Source: Nocardioides sp. Root240
GTDB taxonomy: Bacteria > Actinomycetota > Actinomycetes > Propionibacteriales > Nocardioidaceae
Length of the DNA stretch: 35,334 nt
NCBI RefSeq assembly: GCF_001428825.1
Contig: NZ_LMIT01000010.1
Location: 327,919 to 363,252, forward strand
Reading direction: 5' to 3'
Below, piece after piece: positions 23,048-30,778 of this stretch. The position numbers and the translations under genes were made by a program. A model generated the notes under the pieces. It was given only the letters and a program-made list of their open reading frames with translations, did no database searches and was not told the DNA's origin. Each line of letters starts with the position of its first letter. Positions within the stretch are counted from its first letter, which is position 1.

Positions 23048-23809
23048 GTGCCAGAGGTCTCGCTTGATTTCCCCCGTGCGTGGGTCGAGTTCGTCAACCC
23101 CGCCGACGAGACCGAGGTCCTGCGCTGCGACCTGACGTGGCTCACGTCGTCGTACACCTGCATCTTCGGCAGCGGCTGCGCCGGCATCTACGCCGACTCC
23201 CCCGACGTCGGCTGCTGCACCCTGGGCGCCCACTTCGCCGACAAGGAGGACGAGCGCCGGGTCGAGTCGTTCGTCCTCCAGCTCACTCCCGAGCACTGGC
23301 AGCACCACCCCGGCCGGCCCGTGAAGCGCCGCGACTGGGTCGAGAAGGACGAGGACGGCGAGCGGAAGACGCGCATGCACGAGGTCGGCGGGCAGCGTTC
23401 GTGCGTGTTCGCGAACCGTGCCGACTTCGCCGCGGGTGCCGGCTGCGCGCTCCACGGGCTCGCCCTCGAGCAGGGCCGCAACCCGCTCGAGACCAAGCCG
23501 GACGTGTGCTGGCAGCTGCCCATCCGTCGTACCTTCCGCGAGGTCGAGCGGATGGACGGCACGTCGTACACCGAGGTGACGATCACCGAGTACGACCGCC
23601 GCGGCTGGGGTCCGGGCGGCCACGACCTCGACTGGTACTGCTCCGGCAACACCGACGCGCACGTCGGCGTCGAGCCGGTCTACGTCACCAACGAGGCCGA
23701 GCTGGTCGCCCTGATGGGCCGTGAGGGGTACGACGAGCTGGTCCGTCGCTGTGAGGCGCACCTGCGCTCGCGGTCGGCGCTCGCGCTGCACCCGGCCGAC
23801 CCGCGCTGA
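23048..23809 (+). CDS. Conserved cysteine-rich actinobacterial protein (Rv0495c-like)
   Basis: 253 residues, soluble, no signal peptide. Ten Cys are visible, including Cys27, Cys38, Cys44, the CC pair 56-57 ([14 protein letters not shown], then GCCTLGAHF), Cys119, Cys133, Cys154 and Cys198. The clustered pattern suggests a metal (Zn or Fe-S) site, reminiscent of YkgJ-type zinc/iron-chelating domains. I do not know its function. A homologue lies next to ppx in M. tuberculosis (Rv0495c, from memory), divergent as here. The GTG start is supported by the -10 six bases upstream. Confidence 0.8.
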   Translation: MPEVSLDFPRAWVEFVNPADETEVLRCDLTWLTSSYTCIFGSGCAGIYADSPDVGCCTLGAHFADKEDERRVESFVLQLTPEHWQHHPGRPVKRRDWVEKDEDGERKTRMHEVGGQRSCVFANRADFAAGAGCALHGLALEQGRNPLETKPDVCWQLPIRRTFREVERMDGTSYTEVTITEYDRRGWGPGGHDLDWYCSGNTDAHVGVEPVYVTNEAELVALMGREGYDELVRRCEAHLRSRSALALHPADPR

Positions 23810-23864
23810 CCTCTCGACGTCAAGAGGAACCGACCCCGATTCACCCTTCTTCTCAGGACATGTT

Positions 23865-23870
23865 CAGAAT
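23865..23870 (+). promoter_or_regulatory. Candidate leaderless -10 of the VOC gene
   Basis: CAGAAT, seven bases before the ATG at 23878. TTCACC (23840-23845) could serve as a poor -35 at 19 bp. Confidence 0.35.
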
Positions 23871-23877
23871 GTCTGAC

Positions 23878-24516
23878 ATGCGCCTGGACCACCTCTCCTA
23901 CGCGGCAGGACCCGACGGACTCGCGAGCACGGCCGCCCGGCTCGGGTCAGCGCTCGGGCGCGACTTCACCGACGGCGGTGTCCACCCCCGCTTCGGCACT
24001 CGCAACATGATCCTCCCGCTCACCGACCACACCTACATCGAGGTCGTCGAGGCGCTCGACCACCCGGCGTCGGACAAGGCCCCCTTCGGCCAGGCCGTCA
24101 AGGCCCGCTCCGCCCTCGGCGGCGGCTGGCTCGGCTGGGCCGTGGCGGTCCCCGACATCTCGGTCGTCGAGCAGCGCCTCGGCCGCTCCGCGGTCCCCGG
24201 CTCGCGGCACCGCCCCGACGGCACCGAGCTGCGCTGGCAGCAGATCGGCATCAACGGCCTGATCGCCGACCCGCAGCTCCCGTTCTTCCTCCAGTGGGAC
24301 GTCCCCGCCGACCTGCACCCCTCGCAGGGTGGCGACGGCACCGTCTCCCTCGCCGGCATCGAGATCGCCGGCGACCCGCAGCGGGTCAGCGAGTGGCTCG
24401 GCGAGACCGTCGAGGCGCCGCTCGAGGACGTCAAGGTCGAGTGGGTCGCCCCGCACGGTACGCCGGGCATCCTCGCCGCGCAGGTGCTGACCCCGAACGG
24501 CATCGTCCGTATCTGA
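23878..24516 (+). CDS. VOC-superfamily protein (glyoxalase-like domain)
   Basis: 212 residues from ATG at 23878 (in-frame ATGs at 23860 and 23869 would add six or three). The first beta-alpha-beta module starts MRLDHLSYAAGPDGL, with a His in the position of a VOC metal ligand. HTYIEVVEAL gives the matching Glu, and a second half follows from about residue 115 (FFLQWDVP). It resembles glyoxalase-like domain proteins of actinobacteria (Glyoxalase_3 type). It is metal-dependent chemistry of unknown substrate. I chose the third ATG because the domain begins there and CAGAAT sits seven bases upstream. Confidence 0.82.
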   Translation: MRLDHLSYAAGPDGLASTAARLGSALGRDFTDGGVHPRFGTRNMILPLTDHTYIEVVEALDHPASDKAPFGQAVKARSALGGGWLGWAVAVPDISVVEQRLGRSAVPGSRHRPDGTELRWQQIGINGLIADPQLPFFLQWDVPADLHPSQGGDGTVSLAGIEIAGDPQRVSEWLGETVEAPLEDVKVEWVAPHGTPGILAAQVLTPNGIVRI

Positions 24517-24520
24517 TTTG

Positions 24521-24618
24521 GCTCGCTCCGCTCGCATGTCGCGCGCCCTTTTGACGCGCGGTCTTCCCTCGCTGCGCTCGCTCGTTCCTCGCTCGCTCCG
24601 CTCAGTCCAGACCGCGCG
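24521..24618. repeat. Intergenic repeat region with 10-bp inverted arms and GCTCGCTCCGCTC copies
   Basis: GCTCGCTCCGCTC occurs at 24521-24533 and again at 24591-24603. CGCGCGGTCT (24555-24564) pairs with AGACCGCGCG (24609-24618) across a 44-bp CGCT-rich loop. It follows the VOC stop codon directly and may act as a terminator. The remaining 66 bp to the methyltransferase start shows no clear promoter. Confidence 0.6.
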
Positions 24619-24684
24619 GGGCGCCCGACGAGCACCCGCCCGGCGTACGTCCGCGGCCCACCGGCACGACGTCGGGATGCGGCC

Positions 24685-25392
24685 ATGACGCACCCCAGGG
24701 GGACCATCCCCAGCCCGAACATCTGGCACCACACCGCGACGTACGAGCTCGAGAACCGCGCCGCCGATCCCGACGGCCGGCTCTGGGACGCGATGGCGGC
24801 CCGCGCCGACTGGACCGACCGGGTCGTGCTCGACCTCGGCTGCGGCACGGGCTTCCACCTGCCGCGCTTCGCCGAGACGGCGGCGAAGGTCATCGGCGTC
24901 GAGCCGCACGACGGACTGGTCCGGCTGGCGCGGCGCCGGCTGCGCACCCGTGCCGTCTCCGACCGGGCCGAGGTGCTGGCGGGTACGGCGCAGGCGATCC
25001 CGCTGCCGGACTCCTCCGTCGACGTGGTCCACGTCCGCTGGGCCTACTTCTTCGGACGTGGCTGCGAGCCCGGCCTCGTCGAGCTCGACCGGGTCCTGCG
25101 CCCCGGCGGCACCGCGCTGATCATCGACAACGACGGCTCACGCTCGACCTTCGGCGCGTGGTTCCGGCGCGGCTACCCGCACCTCGACCCGCCCGCCGAG
25201 ATCGAGCGGTTCTGGAGCCTCCGGGGCTGGACGCTCGACCGGGTGGACATGGGCTGGCGGTTCGCGTCACGGGCCGACCTCGAGGCCGTCGTCCGGATCG
25301 AGCTCGCGCCGGAGGTCGCCGACGAGGTGCTGCGCCACCACGAGGGCGTCGAGGTCGACTACGCGGTCAACCTCTGGTCGAAGACCTTCTGA
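24685..25392 (+). CDS. Class I SAM-dependent methyltransferase
   Basis: 235 residues, Methyltransf_11/25 fold. Motif I VLDLGCGTGFHLPRF (about 49-63), the acidic residue after strand beta-2 in VIGVEPHDG, and motif IV/V LDRVLRPGGTALIID are present. The substrate is unknown. The Tyr/Trp-rich N terminus (NIWHHTATYELENRA) is typical of actinobacterial members of this group. Its 3' end overlaps the convergent LacI-family gene by 26 bp. No strong ribosome site precedes the ATG. Confidence 0.88.
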   Translation: MTHPRGTIPSPNIWHHTATYELENRAADPDGRLWDAMAARADWTDRVVLDLGCGTGFHLPRFAETAAKVIGVEPHDGLVRLARRRLRTRAVSDRAEVLAGTAQAIPLPDSSVDVVHVRWAYFFGRGCEPGLVELDRVLRPGGTALIIDNDGSRSTFGAWFRRGYPHLDPPAEIERFWSLRGWTLDRVDMGWRFASRADLEAVVRIELAPEVADEVLRHHEGVEVDYAVNLWSKTF

Positions 25393-26401
25393 CCTCCAGG
25401 CTCGGCGTCAGGAGCACCTCCGCGTCCGGGTGCTCGGCCGCCGACAGCAGGTCGGTCAACGCGCCGACCAGCTCGACGGCGACCTGCTCGAGCGGCTGGC
25501 GCACCGAGGTCAGGCCCATCACCTGAGCGACCTGCGAGTCGTCGAAGCCGACCACGGCGACGTCCCGGCCCGGTGCGATGCCCCGGTCCCCCAGGGCGTG
25601 CAGGGCGCCCACCGCGAGCGTGTCGGACGCGCACACGAAGGCCGTCGCGCCGTTGTCGAGCAGTACGCCGGCCGCGGCACGCCCGGCGTCGACCGAGTCC
25701 GCCACGGCCGCCTCGAGCCCGGCCGTCGGCAGTCCGTGGGCGGCCATCGCGCGGAACCAGCCCGCGCGACGGTCCTCGCCGATCCGCGATCCCGGCTCCC
25801 AGCCGAGCCAGGCGATCCGCTCGTGGCCCTGCCCGCGCACGTGGGTGGTGGCCGCCGCGACGCCGGACGAGCCGTCGACGTCGACCCACGGGTGGGTCGC
25901 GTCCGGGTCGTCCCACGGCCGCCCGAAGGCCACGAACGGAGCACGGCGGCGTGCGAGCTCGACGGTCTGCGGGTTGCCCAGGTAGGTGTCGGTCACCACG
26001 AAGGCGTCGACCGCGGTCGAGCGGAGCAGGTCGTCGTACCCGCCGAGGGGGTCGGGGACGTCGCCCTCGGCGACGGGACCGCCGGAGAAGAGGAGCACGT
26101 GGTAGCCGACCTCGCGGGCGGCCTCCACCAGCGCACGCACGAACCGGTCCATCGCCATGTTGGCCGTGAACTCCTGCGCCGGCGTCAGCCGGAGGCCGAC
26201 CAGCCGCGAGGAGCGGGTCCGCAGGTGGCGGGCGGCGTGGTTGGGGGTGTAGCCCAGGGCGTCGATCGCGTCCTGGACCCGGACGAGCGTCTCCGGACGC
26301 AGCAGGTCGGGGTTGTTGATCGCGTTGGAGACGGTCTGGCGCGAGACGCCGGCGCGCTCGGCGACGTCGGCCAGGGTGGCCGGCGGGCGAGGGTTCTCCA
26401 C
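25367..26401 (-). CDS. LacI-family transcriptional regulator
   Basis: 344 residues. The N-terminal HTH is ATLADVAERAGVSRQTVSNAIN (residues 8-29) with hinge helix HAARHLRTRSS near 55. The periplasmic-binding-protein-like effector domain follows to the end, including VVGFDDSQVAQ and LTSVRQPLEQV. Most relatives respond to sugars, but no sugar transport or catabolic gene lies beside it, so the regulon is elsewhere or unknown. The GTG start lies six bases after GAGGAT (minus strand), suggesting a leaderless mRNA. It is divergent from radA and overlaps the methyltransferase gene at its 3' end. Confidence 0.9.
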   Translation of the reverse strand: MENPRPPATLADVAERAGVSRQTVSNAINNPDLLRPETLVRVQDAIDALGYTPNHAARHLRTRSSRLVGLRLTPAQEFTANMAMDRFVRALVEAAREVGYHVLLFSGGPVAEGDVPDPLGGYDDLLRSTAVDAFVVTDTYLGNPQTVELARRRAPFVAFGRPWDDPDATHPWVDVDGSSGVAAATTHVRGQGHERIAWLGWEPGSRIGEDRRAGWFRAMAAHGLPTAGLEAAVADSVDAGRAAAGVLLDNGATAFVCASDTLAVGALHALGDRGIAPGRDVAVVGFDDSQVAQVMGLTSVRQPLEQVAVELVGALTDLLSAAEHPDAEVLLTPSLEVRRSSTRG

Positions 26402-26407
26402 AGGCCG

Positions 26408-26413
26408 ATCCTC
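26408..26413 (-). promoter_or_regulatory. Candidate leaderless -10 of the LacI gene
   Basis: GAGGAT on the minus strand, six bases before the GTG at 26401. Confidence 0.35.
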
Positions 26414-26432
26414 GCACGTGGGCGTGGCAGGG

Positions 26433-26461
26433 TTCGAAGAGTCGGAGCCTTGCTCTACCTT
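26433..26461 (+). promoter_or_regulatory. radA promoter (leaderless)
   Basis: TACCTT (26456-26461) lies six bases before the ATG at 26468. TTCGAA (26433-26438), 17 bp upstream of it, is a possible weak -35. Confidence 0.45.
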
Positions 26462-26467
26462 CGGGGC

Positions 26468-27904
26468 ATGGCTTCGAAAACACGTTCGAACTACCGCTGT
26501 GCGGAGTGCGGCTGGACCACTGCCAAGTGGGTCGGCCGCTGTGGCGAGTGCCAGGCCTGGGGGTCGGTGACCGAGGTGCCGGTCGCGGCAGCGGTCAGCA
26601 CCAGCCGCACGACGGCCTCCGCCGTCACCCGCCAGGCCATCCCGATCGGGCAGGTCCCGGCCGACCACGCCGTCCACGTCGCCTCCGGAGTGCCCGAGCT
26701 CGACCGGGTCCTCGGCGGCGGGCTGGTGCCCGGCGCGGCCGTGCTCCTCGCGGGCGAGCCGGGAGTCGGCAAGTCGACATTGCTGCTCGAGGTCGCGGCG
26801 CGCACGGCGCAGCGCCAGCAGCGCACCCTCTACGTCACCGGCGAGGAGTCGGCCGCCCAGGTCCGGCTGCGGGCCGACCGCACCGGCGGCATCCACGACG
26901 AGCTCTACCTCGCCGCCGAGACCGACCTCGGTGCCGTGCTCACGCACATCGACCAGGTCCGGCCGCAGATGGTGGTCGTCGACTCGGTGCAGACCATCGG
27001 TGCCGCCGACGTCGACGGCGTCCCCGGCGGTGTCACGCAGGTCAAGGAGGTCGCGCAGGCGCTGGTGCGGATGGCGAAGGCCCGCGACATCACCGTCGTG
27101 ATGATCGGCCACGTCACCAAGGACGGCGGGATCGCCGGTCCGCGGGTGCTCGAGCACCTCGTCGACGTGGTGCTCCACTTCGAGGGCTCGCGCGACTCCC
27201 GGTTCCGCATGGTCCGCGCCGTCAAGAACCGCTTCGGCCCCGTCGACGAGGTCGGCTGCTTCGACCTCGGTCCCGAGGGCATCCGTGCCGTCGACGACCC
27301 CACCGGCATCTTCACCGAGCGCCACCACGGCCGGGTGCCCGGCACCTGCGTCGCGGTCACGATGGAGGGCCGACGTCCCCTGCTGGCCGAGGTGCAGGCG
27401 CTGGTGACGCTCTCGCCGGCGGAGCGGCCTCGCCGTACGACGTCAGGGCTCGACGGCTCCCGGCTCGCGATGATCCTCGCCGTGCTCCAACAGCACTGCG
27501 GCATCAAGCTCCACCAGCACGACGTGTTCGCCTCGACGGTCGGCGGTGCCCGGCTCACCGATCCCGGCAGCGACCTGGCAGTCGCGGTGGCGCTGGCCTC
27601 CTCGACCTTCGTCAGCGCGCCCCCTGCCGGCGTGGTCGCGATGGGCGAGATCGGGCTCTCCGGCGAGCTGCGCCGGGTCCGGGACCTGCGCCTGCGGCTG
27701 GCCGAGGCCGCACGGCTCGGGTTCCAGATGGCCGTGGTCCCGGCCGATCCGGGCCAGGCGCAGGGGCAGCGGGGGCCGGCCCGCGACCGCGACATCGACG
27801 GGATGCGGGTGATCGAGGCGCCGGACGTCATGTCGGCCCTGCGACTGCTGAACCTCGACCGTCGTACGAAGCACGCGCTGGAGGTGGTCGAGGGCGCCGA
27901 GTGA
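26468..27904 (+). CDS. radA: DNA repair protein RadA
   Basis: 478 residues, full length. The N-terminal four-Cys zinc finger is YRCAECGWTTAKWVGRCGEC (Cys11, 14, 25, 28). The RecA-like ATPase has Walker A GEPGVGKST near 96-104 and the RadA-specific KNRFG motif near 252-256. The C-terminal Lon-protease-like domain contains GSDLAVAVALASS. RadA is a DnaB-type helicase that extends recombination intermediates. It stands alone here, divergent from LacI and convergent with the GNAT gene. Confidence 0.96.
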   Translation: MASKTRSNYRCAECGWTTAKWVGRCGECQAWGSVTEVPVAAAVSTSRTTASAVTRQAIPIGQVPADHAVHVASGVPELDRVLGGGLVPGAAVLLAGEPGVGKSTLLLEVAARTAQRQQRTLYVTGEESAAQVRLRADRTGGIHDELYLAAETDLGAVLTHIDQVRPQMVVVDSVQTIGAADVDGVPGGVTQVKEVAQALVRMAKARDITVVMIGHVTKDGGIAGPRVLEHLVDVVLHFEGSRDSRFRMVRAVKNRFGPVDEVGCFDLGPEGIRAVDDPTGIFTERHHGRVPGTCVAVTMEGRRPLLAEVQALVTLSPAERPRRTTSGLDGSRLAMILAVLQQHCGIKLHQHDVFASTVGGARLTDPGSDLAVAVALASSTFVSAPPAGVVAMGEIGLSGELRRVRDLRLRLAEAARLGFQMAVVPADPGQAQGQRGPARDRDIDGMRVIEAPDVMSALRLLNLDRRTKHALEVVEGAE

Positions 27905-27958
27905 GCGCCGGACAACTGAATCTCGGGCAGTGACGGAGTCCGGTCGCGTCCGTCCAGG

Positions 27959-28489
27959 TCAGTCCTGGAGGAGGCGCTCCCACCACACGACGTCGATCCA
28001 GCGGTCGAACTTCCGGCCGACCTGGTGCAGGACGCCCTGTCGCTCGAAGCCGCAGGCGCGGTGGAGTCCCTCGCTCGCGTCATTCGGCAGCGAGATGCAG
28101 GCCAGCGCGACGCGGACGCCACTCGCGGTCAACCGGGCGAGCAGCTCGCCGTAGAGCGCGCGGCCGAGGCCGCGGCCGGCGGCGGACGGGTCGAGGTAGA
28201 TCGTCACCTCGCGGGTGGCGTCGTAGGCGCCCTTCTCGCGGAAGGCGGAGGAGTAGGCGAAGCCGAGCACGGCGGCGTCGGTCTCGTGATTGGTCTCGTC
28301 ATCGGTCTCGTCGTCGACCGCGACGAGGAAGTGGTCGCCGGGGTGGAGCGAGGCCAGCAGCTTCTCCCACTTGGAGCGCGGCGGCGGCGTGAGGTCGAAG
28401 GTCGCGGTGCCCTCGCGGACCTCGCGGGCATAGATCGCCGCGACGGCGTCCAGGTCGCCGTCCGTGGCGGCCCGCAGGGTGATCGTCAC
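27959..28489 (-). CDS. GNAT-family N-acetyltransferase (phosphinothricin acetyltransferase-like)
   Basis: 176 residues. The GNAT fold begins [18 protein letters not shown]. The acetyl-CoA pyrophosphate loop is [14 protein letters not shown], and the C terminus [19 protein letters not shown] is characteristic of Pat/Bar-like enzymes, which acetylate small amines such as phosphinothricin or methionine derivatives. A 12-bp tandem repeat inserts an acidic [13 protein letters not shown] stretch near residues 59-71, probably a surface loop. The GTG start is 4 bp beyond the purD stop, so expression follows purD. Natural substrate unknown. Confidence 0.87.
   Translation of the reverse strand: MTITLRAATDGDLDAVAAIYAREVREGTATFDLTPPPRSKWEKLLASLHPGDHFLVAVDDETDDETNHETDAAVLGFAYSSAFREKGAYDATREVTIYLDPSAAGRGLGRALYGELLARLTASGVRVALACISLPNDASEGLHRACGFERQGVLHQVGRKFDRWIDVVWWERLLQD
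28278..28313. repeat. Three 12-bp tandem repeats inside the GNAT gene
   Basis: TCGGTCTCGTGA, TTGGTCTCGTCA and TCGGTCTCGTCG follow one another in frame on the plus strand. On the coding strand they give the [12 protein letters not shown] series. Each unit is four codons, so unit changes would not shift the frame. Confidence 0.8.
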
Positions 28490-28493
28490 CCCT

Positions 28494-29765
28494 CTAGTCC
28501 TCGGTCAGCGAGGCGCCCTCGACGACGCCGAGCGGCTCGGCGGCGATGTCGGAGCGGCGCTGGAGGCCCTCGAAGGTGATCAGGTCGGCGGCGGCGTAGG
28601 CGCGGGCGCGGGCGTCGGCGACGTCGTAGCCGACGGCGCGGACGGCGAGCACCCGGCCACCGGCGGTGACCAGCTGGTCGTCGACGAGGGCGGTGCCGGC
28701 GTGGATGACGTCGACGTCGTTGACGCCGTTGGCCGCACCGACGCCGGTGATCACGTCGCCCTTCGACGAGGACTCGGGGTAGCCCGCCGAGGCGAGCACG
28801 ACCGTGACCGAGGCGGCGTCGCGGAAGCGCGGCGCCTCGACCTCGGCCAGCCGACCACCCGCCGCGGCCGCCAGCAGCTCGCCGAGCGGCGACTCGAGCA
28901 CGGCGAGGACCGGCTGGATGTCCGGGTCGCCGAAGCGGCAGTTGAACTCGATGACCCGCGGACCGGTGGCGGTCAGGGCGAGCCCGACGTAGAGGCAGCC
29001 GACGAACGGCGCGCCGCGGCGCACCATCTCGTCGAGCGTGGGCTGGACGACCTGCTCCATCACGGTGGCGGCGAGGTCGGCGGGCGCCCAGGCGAGCGGC
29101 GAGTACGAGCCCATGCCGCCCGTGTTCGGGCCGCGGCCGCCGTCGAAGATCCGCTTGAAGTCCTGGGCGGGCTGGAGCGGGTACGCCGTGGTGCCGTCAC
29201 AGACGGCGAAGAGGGAGACCTCCGGTCCGTCGAGGAACTCCTCGATCACGACGGTGCCGCAGGCCGCCGCGTGGGCCTCGGCCTCGGCGCGGTCGCGGGT
29301 GACCACGACGCCCTTGCCGGCGGCGAGCGCGTCGTCCTTGACGACGTAGGGCGCCCCGAACTCGTCGAGCGCGGCGGCGACCTCCTCGGCGGTGCGGCAG
29401 GTGCGCGACCCGGCGGTCGGTACGCCGGCGGCAGCCATGACCTCCTTGGAGAACGCCTTGGATCCCTCGAGCTGCGCAGCGGCCCGGGACGGTCCGAAGA
29501 CCGGCGTGCCCGCGGACCGGACGGCGTCGGCGACGCCCGCGACCAGCGGGGCCTCGGGACCGACGACGACCAGGTCGGCGCCGACCGTGGTGGCGAGCGC
29601 GGCGACCGCGGCGCCGTCCATCAGGTCGACCTCGTGGAGCGTCGCGAAGGCGCCGATGCCCGGGTTCCCGGGGGCTGCGTGCACCTCCGTCACCGAGGGG
29701 TCGCGGGAGAGCGCGAGAGCGAGCGCGTGCTCGCGGCCGCCGGTGCCGATGACGAGGGTCTTCAC
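28494..29765 (-). CDS. purD: Phosphoribosylamine-glycine ligase
   Basis: 423 residues. An ATP-grasp enzyme that makes glycinamide ribonucleotide in purine synthesis. The start [15 protein letters not shown] is the family signature. [15 protein letters not shown] binds [17 protein letters not shown] is the conserved loop, and [14 protein letters not shown] carries the metal ligands (the last three residues read DIQ where ETQ is common). The GTG start is eight bases after TAGGAT on the minus strand, without a ribosome site. purA lies about 3.6 kb away on the same strand but is not in the same operon. Confidence 0.96.
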   Translation of the reverse strand: MKTLVIGTGGREHALALALSRDPSVTEVHAAPGNPGIGAFATLHEVDLMDGAAVAALATTVGADLVVVGPEAPLVAGVADAVRSAGTPVFGPSRAAAQLEGSKAFSKEVMAAAGVPTAGSRTCRTAEEVAAALDEFGAPYVVKDDALAAGKGVVVTRDRAEAEAHAAACGTVVIEEFLDGPEVSLFAVCDGTTAYPLQPAQDFKRIFDGGRGPNTGGMGSYSPLAWAPADLAATVMEQVVQPTLDEMVRRGAPFVGCLYVGLALTATGPRVIEFNCRFGDPDIQPVLAVLESPLGELLAAAAGGRLAEVEAPRFRDAASVTVVLASAGYPESSSKGDVITGVGAANGVNDVDVIHAGTALVDDQLVTAGGRVLAVRAVGYDVADARARAYAAADLITFEGLQRRSDIAAEPLGVVEGASLTED

Positions 29766-29773
29766 GGGGGTCG

Positions 29774-29779
29774 ATCCTA
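29774..29779 (-). promoter_or_regulatory. Leaderless -10 element of purD
   Basis: TAGGAT on the minus strand, eight bases before the GTG at 29765, within the 31-bp gap after the alpha/beta hydrolase gene. Confidence 0.45.
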
Positions 29780-29796
29780 TTCGCCGCTCGGTCGGG

Positions 29797-30672
29797 TCAG
29801 GCGCCCAGTCCGTGGCGCGCCAGGAAGTCCAGCGCAGCGTCGGCGACCTCACGCCAGTGGCTGTCGATCACGAGCGAGTGCCCGACGCCGGGGATCTCGA
29901 CGAGCTCGGTCGCGTGGTGCCGGTTCCTGCGCTGCAACTTGTAGGCAGCGTTGGCCATGGCGAAGGGGACGATGTTGTCCTTCTCGCCGGTCACGACCAG
30001 CATCGGGCCGCGGTCGGCGTTCTTCTTGGCGGCCTTGGTCCGCGCCCACGGGTTGACGTTCGCGGTCGCCGCCTGGAAGAGCGGGCGACCCGGTGCCGGG
30101 GTGTGCACGGTGTCGTAGAGCTCGCGGGCCTCCTGCTCGGGGACGGCGTTGGCGAAGCCGTAGCGGAACTCGTCGAAGGTCAGGGTGACGGTGCGGCCGT
30201 GGTTCAGCGGGTTGCCCAGCACCGGGAGGGCCGCCTTGAGCGAGGAGTACGGCAGCGGCAGCACGCCCTGGCTCGGGGCGGGGTCGATCGCCACGGTGCC
30301 GGCGGCCAGGCCGCGCCCGGCGAGGATCTGGACGAGCAGGCCGCCGAAGGAGTGGCCGATCACGATCGGCTTCCGGTCGAGGCGCTCGATGACCTCCTGG
30401 ACGTGGTCCGCGACGTCGCGGACCGAGGTACCGGCGAGAGAGCCGGCGTTGGCGTGCGCGGCCTCGAAGCCGGCCTCGTCGTGGGGCCAGTCGACGGCGA
30501 CGGCGGCGTACCCGCGCTCCTCGACGTAGGCCTTCCAGGCGTCCCAGCTGCTGTGGAGCAGCCAGAGCCCGTGGACGAGCACGACGGGCTGCCGGCCCGA
30601 CGTGTTGGCGGCCTCGACCTCGGCGGCCTCGCGGGCGGTGACGGTGCTGGTCGCCTTTGCACTGGTGTTCAT
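29797..30672 (-). CDS. Alpha/beta hydrolase
   Basis: 291 residues. VVLVHGLWLLHSSWD forms the oxyanion region. The nucleophile elbow VIGHSFGGLL carries the catalytic Ser (about residue 123). The acid is likely Asp in TGEKDNIVP, and the base His lies in PGVGHSLVID. No signal peptide; the first 30 residues are Ala/Thr-rich. AGGAGG lies five bases before the ATG, one of the strongest ribosome sites in the window. A TetR gene is divergent with a palindromic operator between them, so the hydrolase is probably induced by a ligand of that regulator. The substrate is unknown. Confidence 0.9.
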   Translation of the reverse strand: MNTSAKATSTVTAREAAEVEAANTSGRQPVVLVHGLWLLHSSWDAWKAYVEERGYAAVAVDWPHDEAGFEAAHANAGSLAGTSVRDVADHVQEVIERLDRKPIVIGHSFGGLLVQILAGRGLAAGTVAIDPAPSQGVLPLPYSSLKAALPVLGNPLNHGRTVTLTFDEFRYGFANAVPEQEARELYDTVHTPAPGRPLFQAATANVNPWARTKAAKKNADRGPMLVVTGEKDNIVPFAMANAAYKLQRRNRHHATELVEIPGVGHSLVIDSHWREVADAALDFLARHGLGA

Positions 30673-30695
30673 GATGTCCTCCTGTAGGATGTAGA

Positions 30696-30711
30696 AAGAA
30701 CGTTCGTTCTT
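30696..30711. promoter_or_regulatory. TetR-type operator between hydrolase and TetR genes
   Basis: AAGAACG-TT-CGTTCTT is a perfect 7-bp inverted repeat, typical in form for TetR-family operators. It lies 24 bp upstream of the hydrolase start and 29 bp upstream of the ATG at 30740 of the TetR gene, suited to control both. Confidence 0.7.
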
Positions 30712-30778
30712 CTCATGGCCCCAACTCTGGAGGATCGCGATGCATTCCGTCAAGAGGGGAATTCGTAGGATCGACTCC

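Noticed and set aside
27905..27958. Terminator between radA and the GNAT gene
   Set aside because: No stable inverted repeat is visible in the gap; nothing else is seen in it.
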